Assembly: GCA_020086605.1 (NCBI GenBank)
Contig: JACBWW010000012.1
Span: 13,763,855 to 13,827,854 of the forward strand
Source: Lanius collurio
Taxonomy: Eukaryota; Chordata; Aves; Passeriformes; Laniidae
DNA length: 64,000 nt
Direction of reading: 5' to 3'
Numbering within the stretch: position 1 is the stretch's first letter; each line of letters begins with the position of its first letter. The translations under genes and the position numbers were made by a program. Positions 1 through 13,809 of this stretch are shown here, piece after piece. The notes under the pieces were generated by a model. The model did not search any database and had not been told where the DNA came from. It saw nothing but the letters and a program-made list of their open reading frames with translations.

Positions 1-2195
1 TGATACCAGTGTTTTATAGTCGTGGATAGGAGCAGAGAATTCTTTATCTGTGGATTCTGACTAAGCTGATACTTGCAACTCCCAAGTGAAAGCTGAAGTC
101 TTTGTTCCTCTCATCTCAGTGGGATCTCTGCCAGTGAGGTACCCAGGCATAAGAATGCAGTTCTCAGGGTTTCTGCTGTTCAAAGCTGCATCTTAAAATT
201 CTACAGTTATTGTTAAAGAAAAACTAATGAATAAGGCATGGCACAAAGTAACGAGGCAAGCTTTAGATCTTCTGTTTATTGCATTTCATTTAGCAAACTT
301 CCTTGCATGGGATTAAAGATGTGGCTTTCAACAGCAGCAGCAAATATTTTGATTTCTAATAAAAAAAATCATGTTGATTATTCAGGCCAATGGATCCACA
401 GCAACCGTGACATTACTTGTGACAAGTGATGGGAACAGTGGATATTTTTTGCTAGAGACAGTAAATTGGAAGACAGCTGAAAAATGGAACCACCACTGGA
501 AGAGATTAATGAGGAACTAAATGATTTACAAGTACCATGTCCTCATTTGACTGGGAATTAGGTAAATTAACCAAAAAAAAAAAATCAATGCTCTAATGAA
601 GCTGAAGGGCAACTCCACAAATATATTACAAATGGAGTTGCAGACAAAGTGGGGGAAAAGAGAGGAGGGAAAAAGCAAGCAAAGAAAGAAATGACAGCCT
701 ACATGTAAAATGTCCTTAGCAACCCAATGGAAATAGTAACAATTCAAGCAGAAGCCCTTGATGTTGTTTCCTGAGAGTGACAGAAGGGAAGGAGAAGCTG
801 GTATGAGATAGTAGATACATCTGTTAATAATTTCCCTACTTTGTATGTGGGGAAATCTTATCAGAGAACTGGGTCATGCTACCAAAATGATTAAAGTTTA
901 ATTTGAAAGATAATAAATTGGCCGGACCTAGTGTTGCAAATGCCAGAGGTAGAGGGAAATTCAGCCTATATTGAGGAACACACTTTCGAGGATCTTCCGG
1001 GATATATTCCTCTGGCAACACAAAAATGCAAAAGCCATGTGACTTGTCCTACTTTAGCAAACTTGCATAGCCACAAGATAAAAAATATTGATTCTGCACC
1101 AAAAATAAGTTCTATGTGAAAAAGAATACTTCTTGGGAACCTGAAAAACGTTACCACATAGCAGGATTGCTACAAAGGAAACAGCACTGCTGGTTTTCAA
1201 TAATTATCATCACCAGATGCATTTCTTCGGCACTGAATTCTATCTTATCCTTGACAAACCAGAAAAGGGACTACAGCTCGACAGAGAATGACCAGTTACT
1301 TACATATTAATGGTCACCCCTCCAGCCTGTTGCTTTAGTAACACAGTTTTCACTGACCCTAGAGCTGAGGGCTGTTCATACTTGGCTGGCTTAAGCATTT
1401 TAACAGGCCTACTTATTGGTTTGTTTCCAGCATTCAGGTTTCTGGAAACTGGGAAATGATTCACAGAAGTTTTTTACAGGCCTGGTTACCCCTGCAATTC
1501 CTTAAGGTGATTCAGCTATATCTTTTTAATAAAACATCTATGAGATTTTATATCAGTTTTACCTTTGGTGGGAGTTTGCAACTGCAACAACCCTGTTTGC
1601 ATAATACAGTCTATACTGTTTAACCTGCTTAAAGCTTCCTGCTCTAACATTTAATAGTGCACATTATAATTAATATGTACATTACTAAAAGCATATTCTT
1701 TTGAAGCTTTTCCCAGTTATGAATAAAATTAAAAGAAAATCCAATCCTTCTGGTTCAGACATCAAACCAAGAAATGGAAAAATATTTTATCACTAACCTA
1801 TTTGCTTTCAATTTGAATATTATCTTTAACATAGACATATCCAAATATTTACTTGACTAGAGAAGGATAGTGAGAATCGCTCTGGATAGCTTCAGGCTTT
1901 TTTGTAAAGGCAGCTATCTGGCCTACCTTATCTGCTGCAAGAGATGTTTCTGTATCACCGTACATTAAAAAATGTTATGTCAGGAAGAGTCAGTACACAA
2001 CATACTAGAGATGGACAACAAGTGCTGTTCCAAGATGTGAGAACCACTGTTGTAATTTAGGTTGAACCTAGCTTTAACACTTCCTCATCTAAAGTCCAAG
2101 CAAGAACCATTGGATTTCAGGCTATTAATGGAGAATGAGATGATACCATCCCTTTATTGTTGTAAGTTCCCTTCTGAATCAAATCTCTGATTAAT
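1..2195. other. Unique non-coding stretch, no gene seen
   Basis: No open frame longer than 64 codons occurs here, and none resembles a known protein. The sequence is AT-rich with short A runs (for example 573-586) and no recognisable interspersed repeat until the CR1 tail that follows. I see no CpG-rich promoter-like block. Small exons cannot be excluded by reading alone. Confidence 0.6.
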
Positions 2196-2259
2196 GGTTG
2201 GGCTTGATGACCTTGGAGGGTTTTTTCCAATCTTAATGACTCTCTGACTCTGTGATTCT
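2196..2259 (+). repeat. CR1 LINE 3' tail fragment (64 bp)
   Basis: The segment follows the 3' end of avian CR1: a GGTTGGGCTTGATGACCTTG stretch, then TTTTCCAATCTTAATGACTC, then degenerate copies of the ATTCTGTG octamer (CTGACTC TGTGATTCT). CR1 is the main non-LTR retrotransposon of birds and is usually 5' truncated, so a 64-bp tail in sense orientation is normal. The copy is diverged (GACTCTCTGACTC instead of regular octamers), which suggests an old insertion. Upstream sequence may belong to the same copy but has decayed beyond recognition by eye. Confidence 0.85.
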
Positions 2260-3231
2260 AATGCTGAAAATACTCATGTTTGGAAAATATTAGAACTGTT
2301 CTTGACAACATTTCCATCTCTTCTTTTTAGGCTTTTTGTTTGGCTTTTTTCATTGCAGCCAACAGAATTTGCTGAATTAATCTCAACTTCAAATATTGTT
2401 CTGACCAACCAAAGATGACCTATTTATTATTGAAGGAAGGTAGGAAGCAAGCAGGATGCAATTCTGCTCTGGGTAAATGTATTTTATAGGTTGCATATGT
2501 CTAAAAAAAGGTTAAGGACAGAGACCGTGAGATGAGCTGTCCTTTTAATGTGACATATATAGCAAATTTTAACAGCATACTTAGAACTACTGGAGAATGA
2601 AATTCATCTCTGTGTAGAAAATTGCACTTAAGCCTTCAAAACAAGGCTATAAGTGAGAGATAATGGTTGTATATACCTTTTCCTGGCTCATAAATGGAGC
2701 TGAATTTCCTCCCAAGAGTTTAGGATAAATATGAATACTCTTCTGAAACACTGCAGAAATGCCACAGGTAAGAAAAAAAATGTTTGTTTCAATGAAGGCT
2801 TTTAGTGAAACAGAGAGGTGTTGTGAATTCCTGTACTCTTGCAGAAGTGCCCTTAGTGTACGTGATACTTCCTGGTAAGTGTGTTCATGCTGTGACCCTT
2901 CACTGCTGGGTAGGCACAGCCATAAAAGCCATGTGGATTTTTTAGTATTTACTCGTGAGGATTTTCCTTTCTCTTCCATTTGACTGCTTAGGTGGAAAAA
3001 ACCAGAAACACACTATCCAAAAAGTATCATGTGTTACTGGTGCTATTTCAAAAAGAGGGCAGTTAAAGGCAGATTCCTCATTTGGCTTAATTCAAAAAGT
3101 TATGCTAACTTTGCTGGACATATAAACATAGTCAATGCTTTCAGCAGGGCATTCTTAAAAGATTCATAGATCTTCTAAAAGTGAGATCCAGATTTTGATC
3201 CAATCAGCATGCAAGCACTTTTTTTTCGAGG

Positions 3232-3247
3232 ATTTGAATATGCAAAT
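3232..3247 (+). promoter_or_regulatory. Paired POU-like octamer motif
   Basis: ATTTGAATATGCAAAT contains an octamer half (ATGCAAAT) preceded by ATTTGA. It differs from the published PORE dimer element (ATTTGAAATGCAAAT) by one extra base between the halves. A CCAAT box with a CATGCAAG motif lies about 30 bp upstream (3200-3215). POU factors such as Oct1 or Brn family members bind such sites. Binding here is an inference from motif match only, and such matches also arise by chance in AT-rich DNA. Confidence 0.25.
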
Positions 3248-3534
3248 AATGTTGTCATGGAGCTGCCCAAAAGAAATTTTTTCAACATGATGCCAAGTAC
3301 TCATTAAAATCCAGTTTTGCAAGGCAATGAGTAATCTGATGAGAGCCTAAGTTGTCTCTGTGCTTTGCATAAAGGTTCTCAGTCTGCAGCAGCAGGATCA
3401 AATTGAAGGAAAAACAATACAAAGATGATAAGAAGAAAAGAAGAAATGCATTACCCTTCTGTTCTGCCTTAAAGATATTTGCTATCAATGTTGATAATGT
3501 AGCAATGAAATTAAAACTATTCTACGATGTTGTA

Positions 3535-3570
3535 TTCTCAAAACAAACACATTTCTCAAAACAAACACAT
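3535..3570. repeat. 18-bp perfect tandem duplication
   Basis: TTCTCAAAACAAACACAT occurs twice in direct succession with no mismatch (3535-3552 and 3553-3570). The perfect identity suggests a recent slippage or short duplication event. It lies in otherwise unique sequence. Confidence 0.9.
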
Positions 3571-5986
3571 ATTTATTTATTCTCTTCATATAAATAGTCA
3601 TGCCTATCTGGAAGAATCAGAGTTGTAAAAGGAATAACTTCCAAAGCACAGGGAACTTGTTATGTTCTTCCCACTTCTCCCTGAAAGTACACAATAATCT
3701 AAACTGTTGGTCTCGGCAGGCAGGCAATGAAGGAGCACTAAAGCCACTGCTCCACTGGTAAGAAAATTACTGATCTCTGTGTGCAAGGACAGCAGTGCTT
3801 CCCCCACTCCCTTCCAAGAAGGAACTCCACCTGCCAGGACACATCAGGCAGCGAGCAAACGCCTCTGACACAAACCACCTCCAGGTGGGCACTCAGTGCA
3901 TGTAAGGCACCTGTGGGACTGCTGAGGAGATGAAACACCAGCAAGAAAACATGAGTGTACATGGAAAGGAGACAGGAGGAGGAACAAGGAGAAAGGACAA
4001 GATCATCTACCAAGTCAGAGGTGCAAGAGAAGACATGTTTGTAGCTTCACTTGGAGTAACTTTGTGGTTCTTCCTACCAAAACTAGCAGGACCAAAAGGT
4101 TTCCTGGTGTGTTTAAATACAAATTCGAATAAATTTGAAGCAGTGAGAGAAACCTCAACATGAAATCACTCTGATAGACTAGTGAGCTGTACAAGAAGGA
4201 AAATCAGGTTCTGAATGAGTGAAAAGTTCCAGTTGCCCTGCCATCAACACGCTAATTGAGCCATCCTTACTCTCCACTGGCCCTGGGACACATGACAGAT
4301 ATGCTGGCAGATTCAGAGGAGTGCCAGCCACACATAAAATATACCCGAGACTCCTTATCCTGTGGAGGACTCAGGACTAATTTCTGCACTACTGGGTGAC
4401 ACTGCTGAAACTTCATAAACCATTGCACCACAGGACAACAATTTCTTTGAAACAAAAACAGAGATCAAGAGGAGGAAACCTCGAGGACAAATTATTTGAA
4501 GAATTTCAATACCCCACTGCATTCATACTGTTATGAAAATCACACAAAATATTTGATGGAGCAACCAAAAGTGCCAAAGTGTAAAACATTCACTTCACTA
4601 TTAAATTTTAAAGCTTTAATTATAAAAATGTCTGACCAACTCTAACTGGTACCTTTACCTTTATGGTAATGAGAATAAAAACAAGGGAACTTGAGAGAAT
4701 GAACTACTCTTTCATTTCTTTGGATAAAGGCAAAGGCATAAATCTTGTAGTTAAGAGGGAGTTTGAAATGCCAGTGTTTGAGCCAGACAAACTAGGTCTG
4801 TCTTGCATGTAAGCAGGGGCTTATAACCTTGGTATGATAGCTAGGACACACACTCATTAACATCTGTCTAGAGCTATAATACAAGTATTCCTTCACACAT
4901 CTGTGTCTTTCATTCTCCATTCACAGGCTTTAAAACTAGCTTTTTTTGGCTTACCACTTGCCTTCTCATCCATTCAGGAAACCAGCTCACTTTGTGGACT
5001 CAATGCCAACTTCACGCCGAGGGCTGGCACATGATCTATGGTACATGGTCTGTGGACTATCTCAAGCAGGAAGGGATCTCAGATCATACAGAGTCCTTGT
5101 ACTGTTTGTCCCAACACACACAGCATCTATCCCTTGTAACTACACCTGAGGGAACATTAAGAAATGTTCCATGTAGGTGGAGGTCAGGAATGTAGTAGTA
5201 GCTGATGGCAGGTGTGCCCAGAGGTACTTCCTGCTGGAATCCTCTCTCTGACAGCAACTAGAACAGGATGTTTAAGGAAGACAACAAGAACAGAGTTAAC
5301 ATGTACAGAAACCATCCCAAAGTGGGTAGAAGCCATTATCAATTTACAGCTTCCTGAACTATTGATGATGTATTTTTAAGTCCATGCATTTGTCCTTTCA
5401 CTTTTGAAACCTGCACAAACTTTTCAGGTACAGAATGACACTTCCCCCAGGCAGACCTAATTTTACCTAACTTTTGCTGTGTAGGTCTTGAATGTCTGGT
5501 CTAGGCCTTTTTCTACAGTTTCTCTGTTAACTGGGAGAAGGAGGTTTTTCAGAGGGAAATTCCACTCATCTTAAGATTAGTTATTGCAGACACGAGGGAT
5601 GAGTTACCTCATGGAGGTGTTTCTTCCTCCATTAACTTAGAAGGGAGCCTAATGAAAGCCTAGCTTCTGACAGCTATAGCTAGGTGACACAGCTGCATTG
5701 CCAAAAGCATTCTTCTGGAATGCAAACACCTTTGCTCTAAATGGGCGATCCAAGAAACCCAAAAAATAGAGTTAAAAGGGATCTTAAGAGGTTCCCTTTC
5801 ATTATACAGAGACTGTCTCAACGTCTCAACTGAGCAATGCCATTGCTCTTTAGGATGGAGCTGGTTGCTGGAATGACCTACTCACAGTATGTATTTTCTT
5901 AATTAAGTTCAGGGCTCTGACAAAGAAAACTGAAATTAGTACAATATTTGACAACATACTTGACATTTTCAAGAGCATGCACTATA

Positions 5987-6013
5987 TAACAATAACAAAA
6001 ACAACAATAACAT
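5987..6013. repeat. CAA-rich low-complexity stretch
   Basis: An irregular run of AACAATAAC and AAAAACAACAATAAC type units. No function is suggested by the context. Confidence 0.7.
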
Positions 6014-9000
6014 GTTTCAGAAAAGCTGAATCTGATTATGCAATGAACTGCTAAACAGGAATCTGAACAGAATCTTTAAAGGGAGGAGATAATTAGGCAA
6101 ATGTTCAAGAGACAGAGCCTCATAAGAATGTCAAATGTCACCGTTATCCATTTACTTGATAAAACAAGTGCTCTGCTGATTAAATTTTATTGCTCTCATC
6201 GCTTCCTGCTTTAAAGATTAAAACATCAGAATGAATTCTAAGACACTGTGTTTTTAAGAAGGGAAAGAGGATGCCTCTGTCAGCAGAGGTCTTCAGACAA
6301 ATTGTGAGCCACTCCTGAGGGTCTGTAACACCCACTGCCAATCACAATCACAAGTGCCTGAGTTTTGTGGCCTGTGCTGGTGGGAGGGATCACAGTTTTG
6401 GTTTCATCAGACTTTCTTTTGGGAAATCTAATCCACCCACCAACATCAGCCATTCCATGTAGCACTCCTCACCAGCCACAAAAGCTGGCCACTGCAGGAA
6501 GTCAGGAGAAGGACATGTCACTTACACTCTGCTTTTCAGTAGAACCAGCTATCACCTGGCTTTAAGCAAACATGTGAAAGTCACAACCATTTGTGCTCCA
6601 ATCTGGTTCATCATGGCATTTCCATCCCAGTGTAACTTTTTCATGCATCAGCAGAAGCCTGTAGTGACACAGGAGTTATTTCAGCCCTGGCTATTTTAAG
6701 TTCCACAGAGATGAGCTTTTACAGTAGGTCTGTTTACATGAGAAGAGGGACTTTGTGATTTACAGCTCATGACAGATTTTGGAAAGGCCAGCTGCTTTCA
6801 CTCTGTATTACATTATCGCTGGCTCTAGCATGAAACTGCCCCATCAGTTTTGGAAATCCCTCTCTTTCTAGATGAGGCTATTTTCACATCTTGCTAATCG
6901 TGTAGCAACAAGAGCTACTGCCTCTGCCATCAAATCCAGATGCATCAACTCCAGTCTTCTGTCCTGCTTATTTAATTTTGCCACTGAGCTATGCCCTGCA
7001 TGGTATGGAGTGGTGCTGTCATACTACATGGTCTCTGAGCTTCTTGGCTCAAGCTTTCAGTGGGCTAGAAGTAACTCTAAGCTTATCAAGGGTCTTCTTG
7101 CTCCATCTCTACAGTGGAAAAGAAAAATAGGGACAGTGCAGCAACAGTGGCTGAGCAGCAGCAACTCCAACAATAATACCTGTGGGGATTCCTGGAGAGA
7201 TAAAGCAAGTGTAAGGAAGGGGAGGGAGAAAGTAGGAGCTCCTTTAGTCAAATCATCTTTTGATACATACAGTTGTTCAGGAGCTGAAGGATGCTCAGCC
7301 TGACATGTTGGTATGACAAAGTATCTGCCAAAGGACAGTGAATACCTTCACCTCTGTTCTGCTACGTTTTTGTCCTTAGCAGCACAATTATAAACTCCCA
7401 AAGACTTAGGCCAGTTTTCAGAAGTAGAAACCCCAAGTTAGAGCTACATTTAGACACTGGCATCAAATGGTGAGTGGTGTCTGTTGCAGGCTCAGAAGCT
7501 TTGAGAGTCAACCTGCCCATGTCTCAACACAAACTTAGCTGCTCAGGTCTGTCCTTCTATTCCTAAAACCCTTGTGTTTTGAACCCACTTTCACCACAAC
7601 CCAAATCTCAGCCCTGTCTGCTCATTAGCTTCTGATTCAGTAACCTGCCAACGAGCCTTGTGTTCAGATGAGCTACACACAATGCTGTCAGAGCCTGCTA
7701 TCACCTTTCACTGGGATTCCAACTGCTGAGCAGATTAACATTCAGAGGACACAAACAATACACATTTGGCTTTAATACTTTGAAGGAATAAACAAAATGG
7801 ATTCTAAACATCCTCCCAACCTCTTCCTCATTCCTTATTATTTTTGATATACTAAGCCACAGTGTCCCAACCATGGCATATTTCTCTTACATTCCACTTG
7901 CTTCACTGTGAAATTACTCAATTCAGCAAGAGGGTTTGAAATACACACTGAAAGCAGTGTAAAACAGCACTCTTACCAAGTGTGAAAAAAGAAATATAGT
8001 TCATAAACAGAGTGGAAAGCATATTTAAAACAACTTCTAATGAACTCCAGAGGCAGCAGAGCTTGAACCAGACAACATCCCCCTGACATCAGCATTGGCT
8101 TTCAAAAAAATCACATTGTCCATGGGTCATATATTTCACTGCATCTCTGAAGAAATGCTAAATCAATAAAATAGCTAAAGGTTGCTGATGAATCAGGCAG
8201 TGTTCTATAAAAAGCCAACCATTATTGCTGCAGGGCAGCTTAAGAGCTGAAGAAATATTTGCAAGGAAAAGGCCATCCCTCCCACTGGAGCCGATTCATA
8301 TTCAGTCATTTGACACATTCCAGCAGACACCAGTGAGCAGTACCAGGAGCAAGCTGGAATTGAGGTGGCCTGCTTGCTCTGCTACAGCAGCTTTTCTTGA
8401 TAATGTGGGGTTTCTTACACACCGTCAGTTTGATTTCTTGTGTGTTCCCCCTCCCTAAGCCTGGATTTTAGCATCATTATGGAAACTCAAGCTTGCATTG
8501 GCAACACATCCACCAATTAATGTCTGATTTACACCAGCACCCATATATCCAGACTGCACATTCCATACTCAGCCTTCAAAGGGCCACAAAATTATCCATA
8601 CCTGATAATTGTGAAATCAGAGCTGGAAACTTTTTAACAATTCACAGTAGATCCATGGTTTACCTGTTTTTGTATATACCACAGGATGCCATCTTCTTGC
8701 TGAGGGAAATATACAGAGCAGAATAAAATATTAGGTGAAAGCAACTTTGATATTCTACTGCAAATCCAGAAACTTATCTTATTGGTGTCATAGAATACTT
8801 TTGTTTCTTGTTTCCTTCATATGCTGACATTCATCTTATCGAATGGAGTCCTTAGAAAATCAGACTGTCATACTCATCTGACTCAGTTTTCACAGTAGTA
8901 AAAACAAATGTGTCTATTTCCTGAACTCCTGCAGAACACTTTGATTGTTTTAGGCTATCAATTTTAAAAGAGGGAAAAGCAGGCTAAAAGCTAATTCAGT

Positions 9001-10179
9001 GTTGATGGAGAGGCTAAGAACTACTGGAAGTAAGATTATGTTAATTTCATGCAAAAGATGGGACTAGAACTTTTATTTCCCAATGTAAACATTCTAAAAA
9101 GTGCTCTCTTTTTAGTCATGGGAACATTTCTGCAGTAGTTCCAGAATATAGGAATCCGATCCAGAATATATAGTATATATATTATGCCTTGGCAATGCAG
9201 TTCTCTGTACTGCTTTCTTGTTGCTAAAAATACAAATTTTTCATAACCCTTCAATATTTGCAAACAGGCTGTCTTTGACAAACGGGGCTTTTGGATAAGC
9301 TTCAACGAGCACTGTGTTCAGCCCCATCACCTACAGTACCATGGCCCTCTGAAGATATATCCTCCAACTCTTACCACCAGCATAGACACAAAAAAGGGGT
9401 CTTATTCTCCTCACAGTCAGTCTCCTGCAAGCTTCACAGCTGGAAAAAGCCAGTCTCACCTACATTTCGGTACTCACCTCAAAGAATTTCAAAGTGCAGG
9501 GCAATGTTAGAGAGAATTTAGGCTTTATACCTGTCTTACTTATAAATGTTGTTCAAGTTTTCCCTACATCTATACTTTTCTTCCTCTACACAATTCCATG
9601 CTAGATTCACTTCTCATAGGCACTTAGCAATGGCAAAGACAACATTTTCAAGCAGATGACTTTGTGGGTGACCAAATGCTCACCAGTTAAACATACATCA
9701 AAATTGTTTTCCTTATTTTTTAGGAAGGCAGCCCAGAAAGACTTATGGATTCCAAAATGTTTACTATCATATGTATCTCAACATTGTGCTTGATGGCAGA
9801 TGGTGATTAAAAACTTATTTTCAGCTACCAGTTCTGTGGAACACTTACTTACAATACGTCAGTTTTTTCTCTCTCCTCTGGTAGACCCACTTGATGCTCA
9901 CAATGTATGGATTACAAATACTTTCCATTTCTTTATACCTTTCTGATGTCAGGCTCTGAGATACTGGGCAATGAGAAGCCATGTCAGACAATATATGGCT
10001 GATGAGTTTCGTTGTAAATTCATCAGGCATTTCCATTTAGCATTGCTGTGATTTTTATCCCCTTGAAATTATCCTTTTGATTCCAATTGCATTCTATCAT
10101 TTTTCTGAGCAGAGCATTTATCTTGTAATAATTTTAAACATGTTTCTGAAAAACAGTCATCCATTTAGCCCTAATATTT

Positions 10180-10199
10180 TAATAAATAAATAAATAAAT
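10180..10199. repeat. Short (TAAA)n microsatellite
   Basis: About five TAAA units in a row. No adjacent retroelement was seen, so this is probably a simple slippage product rather than a retrotransposon tail. Confidence 0.85.
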
Positions 10200-13100
10200 C
10201 CTCTGCTGCACAGTAATTTTTGTCATTATGCTATATCCCTTTTGTAAAATGCTGATTCCTTTTTCATATTCAAACCTGATAAGCAGCATAAGTGGGTGGG
10301 ATGATGAGCGAAATTCAGTCCATGTATCTTCAAGCACAGAAAGATTAAACCAAAAATTAATTAAGCCTAAGTAAGTAAAGGTCTACTGCAGGAATGACAA
10401 GGCAGAGCATCTCAAATATTGAGTGCATTTCTTACAAGACAGAGAGGATTATTTTCTTCTCTTTTTCCACAAATTCTGATTCCCAGAATGTCATTAACAA
10501 TACCAACTCAGTAAGTTTAACAAAGATAGGTGTTTTTGTCAAATCCTCATCAAATGTGACATTCATATCCTTTACCCATATGAGTCTTTAGTATTAACAC
10601 AACTACTCCCACAAAATAACTGCAGATCCATTTGCAATGTTCAACTTTTATCAGGCTCTAAAATGAGCACAGAGCACACCTGGAGTGAGACTTCTACCCC
10701 TCCAAATCTCTGGAGAGTGCATCTTGTGGGTTTTGTTGTGGTAGAAGAAGAAATCTATGGGGAGTACCTTAAATATTGTATTTTAGATAAGCAATTTCTA
10801 TATGTACAAGTTCCTAACATCAGGGTGAATCTTGCCACTGATTTCCAAAGCTGTTAGGCAAACCCTAAAAAGTGCTCTGAACATATTCCCATTTCTTCCT
10901 CATGAGTGCAAATAATGCTGGGCACAGCATGACTCCTCCTGTTTGGGTGTTAAATGGAGGCTGGAAAAAGCAGATGGCTTTTTGTTACTGGGAGGCTGAG
11001 GGTACTACAGGGAAAAGAGAGTTAAGGCTCTAACTAAATCAACATTTCTGTGGAAAAAAAAATGAGCCGGTGGTAAAATGTGTGCAACTTTTATGGTGTT
11101 ATTTGTGTTTCTTCAGGCTTGGGATAAGGTATTGTAGTGGTATCACCTCTGTGCCTGAAGCGTGTCAAATCTAAAGTGTACAGGTTCTGAAAGAAACAGA
11201 CAGTAAAAAAAGATATATGAATGGTGAAATCTTTAAACAGATGATGACTATACCTACAAGACCTTTTCAGATGATCTATTATGGCGTGTATCTCCATCTT
11301 TTTCTCCCCATACTATTCAAAATGTTAAAACTGTCTCTGATTATGATTTGTGTCTGAGCTAAGAATACAGAAGCTGATCAGCTACAGCTGCTTTATCACG
11401 CTTCTCAGTAGGTGTAAACTGAGATATTTCTATTGTACTTTTTAGGCTGAGGTTTGCTCTTTTCTCCTCCACAAGAATGCTGGTTTTGCAGCTGGTAACT
11501 CGGAAACTTGCTCTGGTATCAGGATCAAGGAAAGCAGTTCACAATGGCCAACCACCAAGGAGAGTCAAACTTTGGACCCTACTCCAGGAATGAACAGCCC
11601 AAGCTCACATAGGCCACTGAAGGGCTTGGCTACCACTGGACTCTCATATTGGGTCCTTCTGATGTGAGCACAAAGAACTAAGTGCTCCAGCATGTTCAGT
11701 CAAGCAAGGTCAGGAAGAAGAAAATTAATGTCACGTTACATTTGATCCAGTGTCAGCAAGGTTCATTTTCAATAGAGGTTGTGGCAGCAGGGCTCAGGTC
11801 ATTGAACTCTTCCAGCCACTCTTCTTGTCTGATTAATTTTGCTTATTATTTGATAGCTTTCAGGTATGCTGGAATTTGCTGAAATCCTCTGGCCACTGTG
11901 GAATGGAATAATGCACTGTAATTTTGCCATTTCATTTTAAATCTCAGCTGAAAATAGCTGTTCCCCAAGTCTATAATTTGCTGTGACTGACTACTCCTTC
12001 TACTGTTATTTATCCAGGTAGCTATATTATTTAACTCTGCAAAGCACATTGGAATACAGTCTACCTGGAGAACACTGAGTGGAGAATGAAGCAGGACTCT
12101 TAAATCAGATTTCACTGATGGCTTTGAAGAGCTTCTAAAAATTCTCATCTGGTGCTTCCTGTACAGTCATTCTTTACACATCCATTCCCTAATATGACAT
12201 GAAAGGAATTTTTGGCTTCAGTCCTTCTACTTTCTGACTCTAGCAGCTCCTGAAAATCTTTCAGATCAAAGAACTGATGGCAGTTTGTCATCTTTGTAAT
12301 GATGCATTTTTAAAAGGTATAGCTGGTGCAAGAAGTTACATGTACCTTTTCTGCATCAGTGCATTTTTCCAATTAAGTAAGATTCCCTGTTTCTGCAGGC
12401 TTGACTGGTCAAATAATGGACTGCAGTGAGATATGTCCTGAGCCGAATGCTGCAACAGGGATAAAATTAATGCTGGGAGAAAAATTACATGGAAAGTAAA
12501 ATTAAGTGGAATGATTGAAGTGCAACTATATAATTCACTTCTAAATTGTTAGAGAAATTAGAAAAGTGTTAATCTTTTAGTATTTAGCGGGCCAAGTTAA
12601 TCCCTAGTTTTTATAGTCCATTAGAATCTAATAGAAAAATGAAAAAAATCTTGTGAAGAATCTTTAAGCAAGCTGCAGAACTTGGATGAAAATTATATCC
12701 TTACTACCAAATACCAAAGGGTTGGGGTTTTTTTGTAGGGTATAAAAAAAAAGGATATCTTTTATAATGACGTTCTCTTGTTGCAAGGCTGTCATATTTA
12801 GGGAATTCTTGCCAATCTATTCTTGCCTTGTGGAGACAGGATCTTTATTTGGACCCTGGCTGCTGGGTGACACACAACTACTTATGCCATTGTTCTGCAA
12901 TGTTTTCCTTTCTATCCTTCATATACTTGGTCAATTCAAATTGAAAATGAGCCCAGGACTGTCACTTATTCATGTACTTACAGTATCAAGGCAAGTGGTG
13001 TGCTCATTGCAACTTGTTCTTTAGTCAATTTTCAGTAGGAGATAAAAAAATTGAGAAATGTGAAAAATTACCTTTGGTTGCCTTTTACTTCAGCAATGTG

Positions 13101-13794
13101 TGTTCATGATGAATAAACAGACTGAGGAGTAAGTCTTGGACAAAAAGGCACTGTTCAGATGCAGAGTAACCAGTGGCCATAGTATCTCAGAAGTGTGCTA
13201 CAGAAAGGCAGGCTGCCCAAAATCCCTGGTCAGTTTCCAAGTTGGATTTCAAGTTGCTGTACATGCCCATGATACCAGATCTTCTGATCAACCATTGGGA
13301 TCAATAGCTTCTCAGATATGTAGCTACACACAGATTTAAAGACGTTATAGGGAGCAAAGGGTCTTACTTAAAAATTCTTTGTGTGAAGGAAAAACTGCAA
13401 ATGAATGAGTCATGGCTTTAATTAACATCAAGTGCACTCTAATGCCCAGCTTCATTCTGTCTGATTCATCATGTAAATCTACATGAACCCCTGCAGAATG
13501 TATAACTCAGGGTTTGCTAACACAATCACTCAGCTTGCAGAGTTCCTGTGCTAGTTCAGGACATGAAAGTACTCTAAGCCCATGACTGTCATGACACACC
13601 AAGATTCAGGGTTTATAGTTACACAGGGCAGCACTGCATCCCCAAAAGGTCCTGTCCAAAAAGATGTGGTCATGATGGATAACTGATAAAACTAGTCTTA
13701 CATTGAGAAAAGAAGCCTTTTTGCAAGAGTCATACAGCAGTGAGATGCTATAAATAGAAAGAGGACATAATCTACGTAGAGAAAGGTTCTCATT

Positions 13795-13809
13795 AAAAAA
13801 AAAAAAAAA
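13795..13809. repeat. Homopolymer A15
   Basis: Fifteen adenines follow TTCTCATT and precede CAGTATAG. No recognisable retroposed gene or SINE precedes it, so it is recorded as a simple repeat. Confidence 0.9.

Larger units (their letters stand above)
2260..11999. other. Unique non-coding stretch with minor simple repeats
   Basis: No gene is supported. The longest frame is 143 codons on the plus strand (6872-7303). It is serine-rich, has no recognisable domain, and is of chance length. Minor features are a POU-site pair (3232-3247), an 18-bp tandem duplication (3535-3570), a CAA-rich low-complexity stretch (5987-6013), a short (TAAA)n run (10180-10199), and a repeated CCAGAATATA decamer near 9142 and 9161. 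No LTR, CR1 or RNA gene was recognised. Confidence 0.6.

Noticed and set aside
6872..7303. 143-codon plus-strand frame
   Set aside because: Serine-rich low-complexity C-terminal half, no recognisable family, and an overlapping minus-strand frame of similar quality. Chance is the simplest reading.
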